A stretch of 64,000 nt of DNA. Origin: Ciona intestinalis (taxonomy: Eukaryota; Chordata; Ascidiacea; Phlebobranchia; Cionidae). Numbering within the stretch: the stretch's first letter is position 1; each line of letters begins with the position of its first letter. The DNA lies in the NCBI RefSeq assembly GCF_000224145.3, contig NC_020175.2, positions 1,165,948-1,229,947 of the forward strand, in the 5' to 3' direction. Below, in pieces: positions 24,901-32,500 of the stretch. Under the pieces are notes generated by a model that made no database searches, was not told the origin of the DNA, and worked only from the letters and a program-made list of their open reading frames with translations. The position numbers and the translations under genes were made by a program.

Positions 24901-25773
24901 GAAGCTCCAACGGAATCTCTTTGTAATTTCACCGCTGCTGGTTCCTGTTTCATGGTCACTAATAAAGTCTCTTCCCTAAATAAAGTTAATGAAATTTGTG
25001 AAAAGATGTTTGGTGGAGCTGCAGCTGTTTTGGAAACGAAAGAGAAATATGAGGCAGCGTATCAGGTATGATGTATGAATCACTTATCTGATTCCACAAT
25101 GCAGTATATAAAAACAAATTATTTACAAAGTTACACTTGTGGTAACTTGTAAGCTGGACCAAAATGTATCAAACGTAACATCAATGTTGTAACGATTGTT
25201 GTTTTTTTCCGGCTAAACAAGATCGTTGTTTTTATTCGCTGTTTTAATTGTAGTTGATTTCCCAACCTCTGTTATACATTTTAAAAGCACAATTAAATTT
25301 GTGCCACGATATGTTGTATTATAGTGTGTATATTACCTACGCACGTATATTGATGTATTATAGTGTGTACATGTATATTATTGTTTTGTAGTGTGTATAT
25401 AATACTTAAATCAACCTGTCATTCTAGAATAAACAACACAGTATTGTTAATTTTTATTATATTTTTCACTTCAAAAATCAATTGTTCTCTAAAATATATT
25501 TTTCTACAGTGGTCACAGTCACCAGATGGGACATCTTTCCTTTCTTCCAAATCTACATGGAGATATTTTTTCTGGCTTGGAGCAAAGCGTGGCACTGGAC
25601 GTACGGTAATACAAAGCAACGGAAAACAAACAGCATACCTGCCTTGGGTTGGTGCACAACATTCCAAAAATCGCTGTGTTTCCTGGCTATACACCGATAC
25701 CGGTTTAAGCGGGCTGAAAGCGGTTCCATGCAGCGGTGTTAACCGGGGTGTATTATGCGAAATTGTGATGTAG
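164..25773 (+). CDS. Giant modular matrix/mucin-like protein (cbEGF-VWD-VWA-WxxW-CTLD), 5' partial
   Basis: This is a multi-exon gene on the plus strand; its signal peptide and first exons lie left of position 1. About 60 exons join in phase, nearly all bounded by phase-1 introns, which is typical of shuffled extracellular modules. Domain order: about 26 calcium-binding EGF modules, VWD-C8-TIL twice, VWA, EGF, VWA, EGF, VWA, four WxxW modules and a C-type-lectin-like domain, ending in TAG at 25771-25773. No transmembrane segment is seen in the visible exons, so a secreted, disulfide-rich matrix, coat or mucus protein is inferred. Single modules occur in fibrillins, gel-forming mucins, VWF-like and matrilin-like proteins, but I do not recognise this exact combination as a named gene. 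One EGF exon is damaged by a gap and the lectin exon has an apparent frameshift. Single-gene status rests on unbroken phase compatibility; without transcripts, a split into two genes cannot be excluded. Confidence 0.8.
2232..2281. other. Assembly gap (50 N) inside the cbEGF array
   Basis: Fifty N bases. The bases just after the gap (2282-2296) read as the end of an EGF exon, Gly-Thr-Cys-Ala-G, followed by a good donor (GTAATA). The gap therefore hides most of one cbEGF exon and its acceptor, and possibly more than one exon, since the N length is a placeholder. Confidence 0.95.
4072..4110 (+). CDS. Thr/Pro-rich linker exon between the two EGF arrays
   Basis: A 39-bp phase 1-1 exon with acceptor TTTTCAG and donor GTAAAT encodes [12 protein letters not shown]. 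It is likely an O-glycosylated spacer that breaks the EGF rod. A second linker of the same kind closes the next array, so the two EGF blocks may be copies of one ancestral EGF-block-plus-linker unit. Confidence 0.75.
4285..9365 (+). CDS. cbEGF array II: 14 calcium-binding-type EGF exons
   Basis: Phase 1-1 exons read at 4285-4410, 4536-4658, 4891-5013, 5299-5427, 5613-5741, 6298-6423, 6694-6819, 7132-7257, 7436-7561, 7849-7971, 8140-8265, 8449-8574, 8894-9016 and 9240-9365. Thirteen begin with the D/N-(I/V)-(D/N)-E-C calcium motif. The tenth (7849-7971) begins A-T-D-L-C instead and lacks the Asp/Glu ligands, so it should bind calcium poorly and may act as a hinge. Many have a Y-T-G-D-G turn near the C-terminus. 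The intron at 5742-6297 contains a SINE. The long introns hold no other recognisable gene. The role is inferred as a rigid calcium-stabilised stalk, as for array I. Confidence 0.9.
5850..6113 (+). mobile_element. tRNA-derived SINE
   Basis: This intronic element starts with a tRNA-like head: GGTATAGTAGTTAGCGC resembles the A box, and GGTTCAAGGCTC at 5903-5914 resembles the B box of an RNA polymerase III promoter. A unique body follows, ending in an ATTC-type simple repeat (about 6097-6112). Related sequence in the opposite orientation is at about 51437-51722, and decayed copies occur elsewhere in the window, so it is a dispersed SINE rather than a functional tRNA gene. Confidence 0.8.
9515..9556 (+). 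CDS. Thr/Pro-rich linker exon before the VWD region
   Basis: A 42-bp phase 1-1 exon (acceptor TTTTTCAG, donor GTAAGA) encodes [13 protein letters not shown]. It resembles the linker at 4072-4110 in length, composition and phase and separates the EGF rod from the mucin-type VWD region. O-glycosylation is inferred from composition only. Confidence 0.75.
9749..12883 (+). CDS. First VWD-C8-TIL unit with VWC-like tail
   Basis: Exons: 9749-9891, 10094-10195, 10489-10660, 10978-11067, 11271-11403, 11610-11739, 11984-12100, 12368-12459 and 12742-12883. The VWD opens with a Y-N-F-D-G-T-C-S-Y core and closes with G-L-C-G-N-F-D-G-N, the usual calcium-loop end of VWD domains. The C8 part has paired cysteines and an A-Y-A-D-A-C stretch. 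The TIL part starts [10 protein letters not shown] and continues to C-G-C. The last exon (CACKDG, then many Cys) resembles the VWC-like tail that follows TIL in VWF and mucins. In mucins and VWF these assemblies drive disulfide-linked multimerisation. The usual G-D-P-H-Y start is not visible here, so this VWD is diverged at its N-terminus. Confidence 0.82.
13123..16877 (+). CDS. Second VWD-C8-TIL unit with VWC-like tail
   Basis: Exons: 13123-13376, 13525-13677, 13917-14089, 14460-14604, 14805-14974, 16290-16411 and 16737-16877. The VWD has a classical G-D-P-H-Y-Y-S-F-D start (with Arg where FDG is usual), F-M-G-K-C-N-Y-R-L, and the closing Y-G-L-C-G-D-F-D loop. C8 follows with P-S-G-P-F-A-E-C-H, then A-Y-A-K-E-C and C-N-W-R. 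The TIL domain is split across 14805-14974 and 16290-16411, and the last exon is a Cys-rich VWC-like piece. This unit is closer to the family consensus than the first. The intron 14975-16289 is interrupted by a transposon and a gap. Confidence 0.85.
15181..16191. mobile_element. hAT-like non-autonomous DNA transposon in an intron
   Basis: The ends are inverted: TAGGGGTGGGC at 15181-15191 and GCCCATCCCTA at 16181-16191, one mismatch between arms. Flanking 8-mers are ATTAAAAT (15173-15180) and ATAAAAAT (16192-16199), a near-perfect 8-bp target-site duplication. Sub-terminal CGAATCCGAAT-type repeats lie inside both ends. Short TIRs starting TAGGG or CAGGG with an 8-bp duplication are typical of hAT elements. 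No transposase ORF is visible. A 50-N gap lies inside. Confidence 0.8.
15689..15738. other. Assembly gap (50 N) inside the transposon
   Basis: Fifty N bases within the intronic hAT-like element, so the true element length is unknown. No exon appears to be lost, because the flanking exons (14805-14974 and 16290-16411) join in phase 2 within the TIL domain. Confidence 0.95.
17221..18338 (+). CDS. Proline micro-exon and VWA domain 1
   Basis: A 24-bp micro-exon (17221-17244, encoding GPPTKPPR, phase 1-1) is followed by VWA exons 17626-17940 and 18087-18338. The metal-ion-dependent adhesion site is complete on sequence: D-T-S-S-S near the start, the Thr in G-G-G-T-S-T-G, and the Asp in L-T-D-G. 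VWA domains of this matrilin/collagen-like type bind other matrix proteins through a bound divalent metal. One phase-1 intron splits the domain at the A-G-R junction. A free Cys near each end of the domain suggests a closing disulfide. Confidence 0.88.
18592..18705 (+). CDS. EGF module between VWA 1 and VWA 2
   Basis: A 114-bp phase 1-1 exon with the classical pattern C-x5-C-L-N-G-G-x-C, C-x-C and a final C-E. It lacks the D-x-D-E calcium motif, so it is a plain EGF spacer, unlike the upstream cbEGF modules. It is equal in length and phase to the EGF exon at 19649-19762, so VWA and EGF appear to have been duplicated together. Confidence 0.88.
18922..19503 (+). CDS. VWA domain 2, encoded by a single exon
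   Basis: A 582-bp phase 1-1 exon encodes a full VWA domain: D-S-S-G-S at the MIDAS, Thr in G-S-T-R-T-G, and V-T-D-G. The spacing matches VWA 1 and VWA 3, including shared [11 protein letters not shown] and L-W-D-L-N motifs. Unlike its two neighbours it has no internal intron. Family knowledge suggests metal-dependent protein binding; the partner is unknown. Confidence 0.9.
19649..19762 (+). CDS. EGF module between VWA 2 and VWA 3
   Basis: A 114-bp phase 1-1 exon with [17 protein letters not shown] and E-N-C. It has no calcium-binding motif and closely parallels the EGF exon at 18592-18705. Confidence 0.88.
20037..21297 (+). CDS. VWA domain 3 (three exons)
   Basis: Exons 20037-20289, 20672-20812 and 21113-21297 join in phases 2 and 2. 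MIDAS residues are present: D-A-S-G-S, the Thr in G-W-T-Y-T, and I-T-D-G. It shares the [10 protein letters not shown] core with VWA 2 and ends with an A-M-C near the C-terminus. The three-exon layout is inferred to be older than the intronless form of VWA 2. The intron at 20290-20671 contains nothing recognisable. Confidence 0.87.
21467..21505 (+). CDS. Ser/Pro linker exon
   Basis: A short phase 1-1 exon (acceptor TTTTTTAG, donor GTTAGT) encodes [13 protein letters not shown] between VWA 3 and the WxxW modules. It resembles the other short linker exons in phase and composition. The boundaries are plausible but unconfirmed. Confidence 0.6.
21901..22245 (+). CDS. WxxW module 1
   Basis: A 345-bp phase 1-1 exon. 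The sequence has K-W-T-E-W-F, then G-D-R-G-D-L-E-S-L, conserved Cys, G-G-N-R-L-C-K-D-Y and F-C-C-P. This matches the mucin WxxW (CILP/otogelin-type) domain, a disulfide-rich extracellular module containing the W-x-x-W motif. A Ser/Thr-rich tail completes the exon and probably serves as a glycosylated spacer. It is the first of four near-identical copies. Confidence 0.88.
22751..23095 (+). CDS. WxxW module 2
   Basis: A 345-bp phase 1-1 exon, almost identical at the nucleotide level to module 1. Visible differences include Arg to Lys in S-G-V-(R/K)-C and Leu to Arg in N-R-(L/R)-C-K-D-Y. All Cys and the W-T-E-W motif are kept. Confidence 0.88.
23532..23876 (+). CDS. WxxW module 3
   Basis: A 345-bp phase 1-1 exon, again almost identical to modules 1 and 2, with W-T-E-W, all Cys and the same Ser/Thr tail. 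The preceding intron shares diverged sequence (about 23300-23420) with the intron before module 4 (about 24118-24235), so the duplicated unit included the intron. Confidence 0.88.
24254..24592 (+). CDS. WxxW module 4, with a different C-terminal tail
   Basis: The WxxW core is almost identical to the other three, but after F-C-C-P-S the exon switches to a unique tail ([12 protein letters not shown]) and ends at a GTAAGT donor. This suits it as the last copy, joining the array to the lectin domain. The phase is 1, so the join to the next exon begins C plus two bases. Confidence 0.85.
24822..25773 (+). CDS. C-terminal C-type-lectin-like domain, apparent frameshift
   Basis: Exons 24822-25065 and 25510-25773. 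The lectin frame gives S-L-C-N-F-T, N-E-I-C-E-K, Y-F-F-W-L-G-A, N-R-C-V-S-W, V-P-C-S-G and V-L-C-E before TAG at 25771. The fold cysteines are present but neither an EPN/QPD nor a WND sugar-binding motif is seen, so protein rather than calcium-dependent sugar binding is likely. With the strong acceptor at 24821 the incoming frame runs into TAA at 24977-24979. A 1-base shift near 24858-24866, in an ACT/CTA repeat that would encode a poly-Thr linker, restores the domain. An in-phase weak AAG acceptor at 24903-24904 could also bypass the break. Confidence 0.72.
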
Positions 25774-26768
25774 TTCTGTGTTTATATTTTAGATGTAATT
25801 TGTTCATAATTGTGTTTAGTTATATGTACTTTCGCAGTATATTTATTAGTTTAAAGTTTTATTGCAGTCTTTATTTATTTTTTTGTAGTGTTATATAAAC
25901 TGTTGCAAAACCGTGTTATTGTCGTGAATTTAATACATGTGTACTGCTTACAACAAATATATTACAATTTGGCTTAAACTACAGTTCATTGGCAGGTGTC
26001 CGAATTATATGTTTGGGGTAATATATGGATAAAATAGACTGCCTCGGTGTGTGGTTGGATTGTTTCTGCAGTGAATTAGTTGGCAAGTGGGTTCTGCGTT
26101 AAAACCTTGTAGATGCTAATCTTGTGCGCGTACGTACCTTTAGGCAAGAAACTTAATGACATTTGCTTCAACCCATTGGTCACCAATGGTTTGCCTAAAT
26201 TGTCAGCCATATAGAAAAAAATGGGTAAGGCTTTTGAAAAAGGAAGCCCTTTTTAAGTTAGCTAAAAATGGTATAAAAACAGCCTTATTTTGCCCTGTTT
26301 TCATGCTTTGTTTATGCGTTTTTCTTATTCTTTGTCTCATATTATAAGCCTAACTAGGCTAACATAGGGTAAAACAAAAATTACTGTAAAAATATTTATT
26401 ATTTTTTGGGAAGTAAGCCTAAATACCTCTTTTGTGCTGTACATTTTATTGCTCTTTTATTGAACTCTTAATTATTTATTCACATGAATATATGTAACAA
26501 AAGTACAATCATACACACACTTTGTTAAATGAAATACTTGAGTAAAAAATCATATTATACAAGGCAAAATAAAATGCAGAATGTAAAATAAAGGTTTAAA
26601 ATGCAAATGACGTTACTCACATGTGAATTTTAATGACAATTATTTAAACACAAATAAACACGAACTGACAATGCAATGATGGAAAAAGAATAAAACAAGC
26701 AACACTAAAATAAGAACTTTTGCTTCATAATTCGCAAGAGTTTAATCGTAATAAATAATTCTGACATT
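25774..26768. other. Convergent intergenic region with 3' UTRs
   Basis: About 1 kb between the stop codons of two convergent genes. It is AT-rich with no credible ORF. AATAAA signals for the minus-strand gene lie at 26445-26450 and 26456-26461 (read as TTTATT on the plus strand). I see no clear AATAAA soon after 25773 for the plus-strand gene. A decayed SINE sits at about 26040-26225. Confidence 0.6.
26040..26225 (+). mobile_element. Decayed SINE fragment
   Basis: The stretch around 26140-26215 (GGCAAGAAACTTAATGAC, CAACCCATTGGTCACC, GTTTGCCTAAATTGTCAGCC) matches the body of the SINE seen complete at 5850-6113 and reversed at 51437-51722. Its tRNA-like head is too diverged to define a sharp start. 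Confidence 0.5.
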
Positions 26769-29576
26769 TTATTTAAGTTGTGTCTCCTTATTACAGTGCT
26801 TTTGTATTTGCTTCACAGTGGTTGGAGCAAAGTTTGATTCATTTATATCTTCAGATACCATGCCTGGAGCACATCTGAAGCAAAATAAAAAGGTTACATT
26901 TTAATGAAAAAATTAATGACCAGAAAGAGTTGTTTAAATTTCAAGTTAAACAAAAAAAGAGCTACAAAATTAAATATTATAGACTTTCATTACGCAGCAA
27001 TACGCTTCTTCTTTTCCCTTTCCACAATACTGCTACTTAGAAAAAAGGTTATTTCTTTGCTCATCAATGTTGATGTTAAGCATAAAAAAATATTCTTAAA
27101 AATTATAAACTTCTGATAATACATTATACAAAAAATGCAATCAAGCAGGATTTCACCCAAACTAACAAGCATTTTAAAATGCATCAAAAAACAACTTACA
27201 TTTCTAAATCTTCACAAAATCCTGGCGTTTCTTTCCTAGCAGTTTCCAAATTATTTCTCTGTCGTTTCCTCTGATCGAATGCTAATGGGAAGCTTGGTGC
27301 TTTAGTTTGTCTTTGGTGGGTCAGAGTTGGTTTGTTTGATTGAAGACCAACAGTTGGGATTTGTTTGATGTCTATGAACACGGTTTGTGAACGACGTAGT
27401 GGACGAGCTGGAAGGAAAAAGTTGCAATATTTGTATAAACAATGTAAAACGAAAGTAAATTAAGAAAAATGATCTAAATGGCAAAGGTAAATATGAAAAA
27501 CAATTGAATATGTAAAAAATACTAACTTAAATATGTTCTTTGAACCTGGCCTTGAGCCAACATAATTACTTTTCGAAGATCTTATTACATTATAACAGAA
27601 CAGAACAAGCTAGTAAAGCTGCAGCAAACCAAAACCATGTTAAACTAATAATGTACCAGGAAAAATTCATTTCACCAATAACTATAATCTGCGAGGATTT
27701 ATTTAAAAACTTTTGATCGTGCTAATTTACAGAACAAAAGCAGAAAGTGATCATAACATTTTACCTTTCTTAGTTGCTTGAGTTTCAAGATCTTTAACTT
27801 TACTTTGTTTATTCAATCCAAGAAATTCTCTCCATGACTTGGTATGGCTGCTCTCACTGTCCGATTTTAACTAAAATAATTTAAGATATTAACGAATATA
27901 AAAACAAAAGACATCCCTAATTCAGCATAAGCTGTTGGATAAGGCTTAGGATAATTTAATTACTGGCTTATTGAGTTGTGGCTTTCTAAGTTGTCGTAAA
28001 ACTGAAAAAACATAGGGAACATTATGGTGATAATATTTAACACTAAGATTGCTAATTTCAATAAATTATAAAATAATTTAATTCTTTAAAAATGATAAAA
28101 AAAAGCAAAAAAAGTGTGGAATATTTAGATTGTAATGAACAAACTTAAAATTTGACTTTGTTAGATATAATTTACATTTTGTTTTATTGGAAATTTTATT
28201 TTCCTTACCTGCGAAGATGAAGTGGAATATGCTGACTCAGCATTTATTTCATGCTGATTCGAAGTACCAGGTTCATTATGACTTGACACCGAGCCTTTGT
28301 GATGTAATGACTTTGTATTATGACGATTCAAATTTAATCTGGTCAGCGTTGGCAAGTCAGGAGAAGATGTGATGTCACTCTTTGATGATGTCATGAGATC
28401 ACCCACCCGCGACCACTTAGGAAAGATACCCTTGGTTTGTTTCTGAGGTTTCAGTTTAATTAACTTCTGAGATCGGTCGATTGTCGCCGTAAGTTCTTTC
28501 CTTGCAAGTTTACTTCTCTGCTTACTCCTTGTTTCATGTGGAGTAACAGACTGGATAGATCTAGTTGAATTTACTTTTTGATCTGGCTCCAAACAGAATG
28601 AATCACTTTTGTTTTTGCTGTGCGTGGGTGTAGACCTAAAATAACAATAGCAGTTTGATTAATATGACCAGGTGTGAAACCCTGCCCTACATCCAAGATC
28701 CTCTGCGTGACCCACAAGATATTAACTCATGTGACAATAACAAGTTGTCCCAACATGCAAGAATGAATAAATAATAAGAAGTACCCGTCCTGTTATAGCC
28801 ATAGAGCGGAACCACATAAGCAAACCATACGTGTAATGAGACAACTCATGCCTAAACTCTAGGTCTCATTCCCATACAACACTGTAATGTGGCCATAATA
28901 CAATATATCTTGGCTTTTGGAGAACCTCACCTGTTCGAGATGTAAACTACACAAACCACTTACCTCTGGATTTCAGCGTTATTACAACTCTCTGCACAAT
29001 AAATTTTCAACAAGGGCTCTGACTTGTTGATCTTTGTTGATGTTGTTGACTCAATCGATGTTGATCTTGATGGAGTTGATGGATAGGAAGTGAAGATTGT
29101 ATGAGCTTCATCATCATCATTGTTGTCACGACGATTAACATATTGAGCAAGTTGTTTCGAAATAGAGCAGATTTCATCATCAAAACTAAAAATTGAAATA
29201 CTTCGGAGTGAAAAATATTGAAAACTAAGTGTTTTATTTAAAGATTGGATGTTAGTGCTAATAGAATTGTAGCAGTAGCCTAAGGGTCTCGTAGAAATAT
29301 TAAAGATATTGATTCAAAAAATGCCAGCTTCAATACCTTAAAACAAAATTTCTTAAAAAAAAAAAAATGCACAAGTCCAATACCTTAAAACAAAAAGAAA
29401 ATTAAATTTTGGCTTCGCCTTTCTTCTAAAAAAATTAGGTTATGCTCAAAGTTATTAGATTTATACCTGTAGAAACCAGGGTCATCGGCTTCACAAAGAT
29501 GGTTTGGTAATTCTTCCATTGCTTCATCAATTAGAGCAGATGCACGCTCGTATAATTCATTCACTTGCAATTCAAC
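26769..29576 (-). CDS. Cytoplasmic C-terminal tail exons of the PKD1-like gene
   Basis: Exons in transcript order: 29467-29576, 28964-29185, 28209-28635, 27765-27870, 27200-27407 and 26769-26874. The first encodes a helical, coiled-coil-like stretch (VELQVNELYERASALIDEA), placed like the C-terminal coiled coil of polycystin-1. The rest is Ser/Thr/Lys-rich and low in hydrophobic residues, with many possible phosphorylation sites. The exon 28964-29185 has no Met and is found only by phase: the previous exon ends in phase 2 and it starts with the single base T of an AGT codon. The last exon begins by completing an Ile codon, then C-A-P-G-M-V-S-E-D, ending K-E-T-Q-L-K and TAA. Confidence 0.75.
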
Positions 29577-32500
29577 CTGGTAAGTTTGAAACATTTGGTT
29601 AAAATGTTGTTACAGTAACATGTAAATTAAAAGTTTGTGCAATAGTAGTGCTTGTAAAATCGGTGAAACCCTACTTGTAATGCCTAAAATCCCTTATATA
29701 ATAAAACAGTTAACTCAATGGGGCAAGTATATTGCCTAAACACTAGATCACTTTCCATGCAGTGCCCTAGGATCTTATTAATATGGAATAGAATAATATA
29801 GATTAGAGTTACCACAATACCTCTGAAAGTGCAACTTCCACTGGTAGTTTATATTCTTCATCATAGAATTGAAATTGTTTGAAATCTCCATGTTGAGTGT
29901 TAGTAATACAATCTTCTATGTGTTCAGATACCATATCCTGGCCAACATATACCGGGCGCTCACCAATCTTCTTCCTCTCTAAATACTCGGAGCATTTTGT
30001 AACTTTGAGTTCATGTGGAGAATGAGAAGTGCTGGAGTGGTTGGAGTTGGATGCCCTCCCATATAAAGACATGGGTTTAAACCACTGAGGATGCGTGCCA
30101 CAGAAAGAGGTAACAAACCATTCAAGAAAGTTGCAAACTTCTGAAACAGTTTCTTCAAACATATCAGAAAAACTCACATAGCGCTGATGTTCACTTTTAA
30201 GCGATCTTGCAAGGGGTGCACTGATACTACTACTTCTCATGCCTTTGCCACCATCACCATTCTTGCTTCTTTTCTTGCCCTTGTAATGACAAAGTGGTTC
30301 TGTTCGTTTGTTAGACTTTGCTTCATGAAAAGCAGCTTGGTGACTTGAAATGACAAAGGCTTTTAATAAAATTCTGGTTGAAAGAAAAAGGATTCCATAG
30401 TAGAGAATGCTGTAGCACAGACCAAAGTTTTCAGAGTAAAACTGAAGATTGTTGTGTTGGTTTCCACCCACAAGACCAAACCAGACAGAACTCAATACTT
30501 GCTGGATTGAAGTCCCAACACTTGAATGTTGTTCTGCCAATGTCCCAAACAGAAGGTAACCAACAACAGCAAGCAAGATGACTATGAAGCAGAAAGCAAC
30601 AAAAATAATTCCAAAGTTTCTCCAAGTTGAATTACAAGTTGCTGTTATGCATCTGCTGAAACTGCTTCGTGGACCATGAAGGGAAATTGTTAAATTCACA
30701 AACTTAATGACCATAAGTACTGTCCAAGTCACTAAAACCATGCTAGACGTGTACTCAACATCAAAAAGCTTAGTAAATAAAGTTGGATAGTTATCTCCAG
30801 CATGGCCAGAGCTTTCAAGTTCTGTAGCAATGGTGAAAGCATTGTAACGCAGGAGTCGCCAAGATATAAGGTAACATACAACTGTGATCCACAATAAAGT
30901 ATCTAGGATTAAAGAGAAATTGCTTTCTTTTGATAAAGACCTTACTGAAAGCTCTGTCTTCACCAACTTTGATAGAGTTCCATATTCAGCTATAGAGATA
31001 ATTGACGAGAGAGCAAACAAGGCGGACCATACAAGTAAAATTGCATAAACCCAAATGGATGCATCTTGTTGTATAGCCTTCACCGCACCAAGAGAAGAAG
31101 TTTGAACAGTAATAGCTGCTCTATGCTCTGTTTTTTCTGCCTTGAAATACTTTTGAACTTCAGCTAATGAATATTGTTTAGACCCGGCATTGAAAGTCAT
31201 AAAACTCACAGTAAATCCGTCACAATCTGGTGACAAGTCCATCAAGACGTTTCCAATATTGTCGTTCATAAGGTCTATTGAAGTTTTGTTTGTAATGTAA
31301 TAACCAACATTATTATCATCAGTTGTTTGATTGGTGCACAGTCTTCTGCTTACAATTTGTTCCATTTTTCCTGGCAATTTCATGTAGTTTGGTAATTTCT
31401 TTTTCCAGAGTTTCAAATGAACTGAACCCACAATGACATAACTTCCTTGTGGATTCCTCCATGTTGAGCTATTAACAACTGTATCAGATTTTATTGAAAA
31501 ACTTCTCTTTAAAGTATCAATCCAAGATTCAAAGCTTGAATTCTCAAACCAACTAAACTCTTGCAATCCCGAAGAATCAACTTCAATGATCAAATTTTCA
31601 TTGACTTTGAATCCTTCATCAAACAATCCTCTCACATACTCCGTTTGTAGCATCCTCTGTTCTGCTCCTATGTTCTTCTGCAGCACAACTGTCAACAGCA
31701 TCCCAATGAGAAAAATGCATGAGGTCCAGGTCCTCCATGCACGCCGAACGGCAAATTTCCGACGAAGATCTTTAGTTTGCTTCTTAAGTGAATCTTCGCT
31801 GCTCCTCCACCTCCCGTTATGATCATATGGAGGAGAGATGTTGCGGAGGTAACGAGATCTTCTTCTCTCACGTAACATGCTCTTTATCTCACAAGGATCA
31901 GGTTCTCCCAATGCTACATTGTTGTTCATGGTATCTGGAATTAATGATTTAGTTCAAATGGAGTTTTAAGTTTTTTTAAAAATTAGCATTGTGAATTCCA
32001 TTAACAAAGTATTTTACAAAATTAAACTTTTAAAAGACAAAACTATAAACAATATACTAATCTTCCTGTACAATAAAACAAGACATCTTTATTTTACATC
32101 AGGATTGTTAGTTTATAAAAAAACAAATATTTACCTATTTGAGATTTATGTGCATAATCATCTACTGGTGCTGAATCAACAGTTGGAAAAAAATCTTTGA
32201 GAGTCTGACTGATATCTTTATTAGTCTTCCAATCCAATACAGTTGAGAAGATAGCAGTCAGCAGTACCAATGTGCTTTCAAGAACAAATAAAGTCCAGAA
32301 CAAGGAAGAGAATGAAGTTTCAAACCACTTTAAGCAGTTCTCATACCGCATCAAATATGCTGCTCCATATATCACCACCACAAAAGATACAATTGAAACT
32401 ATGCTGTAATAGGTCCACGCCACATAAGAACACTTCCGTGGCAAAGGAGCAAATTGTTTCTTAGGAATTGGTTCCAGCTTTTCACAAGGAACAATAACAG

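Noticed and set aside
26156..26347. 63-codon plus-strand frame after the lectin gene
   Set aside because: It lies over a SINE fragment and AT-rich intergenic DNA, with no domain and no splice continuity with the gene before it.
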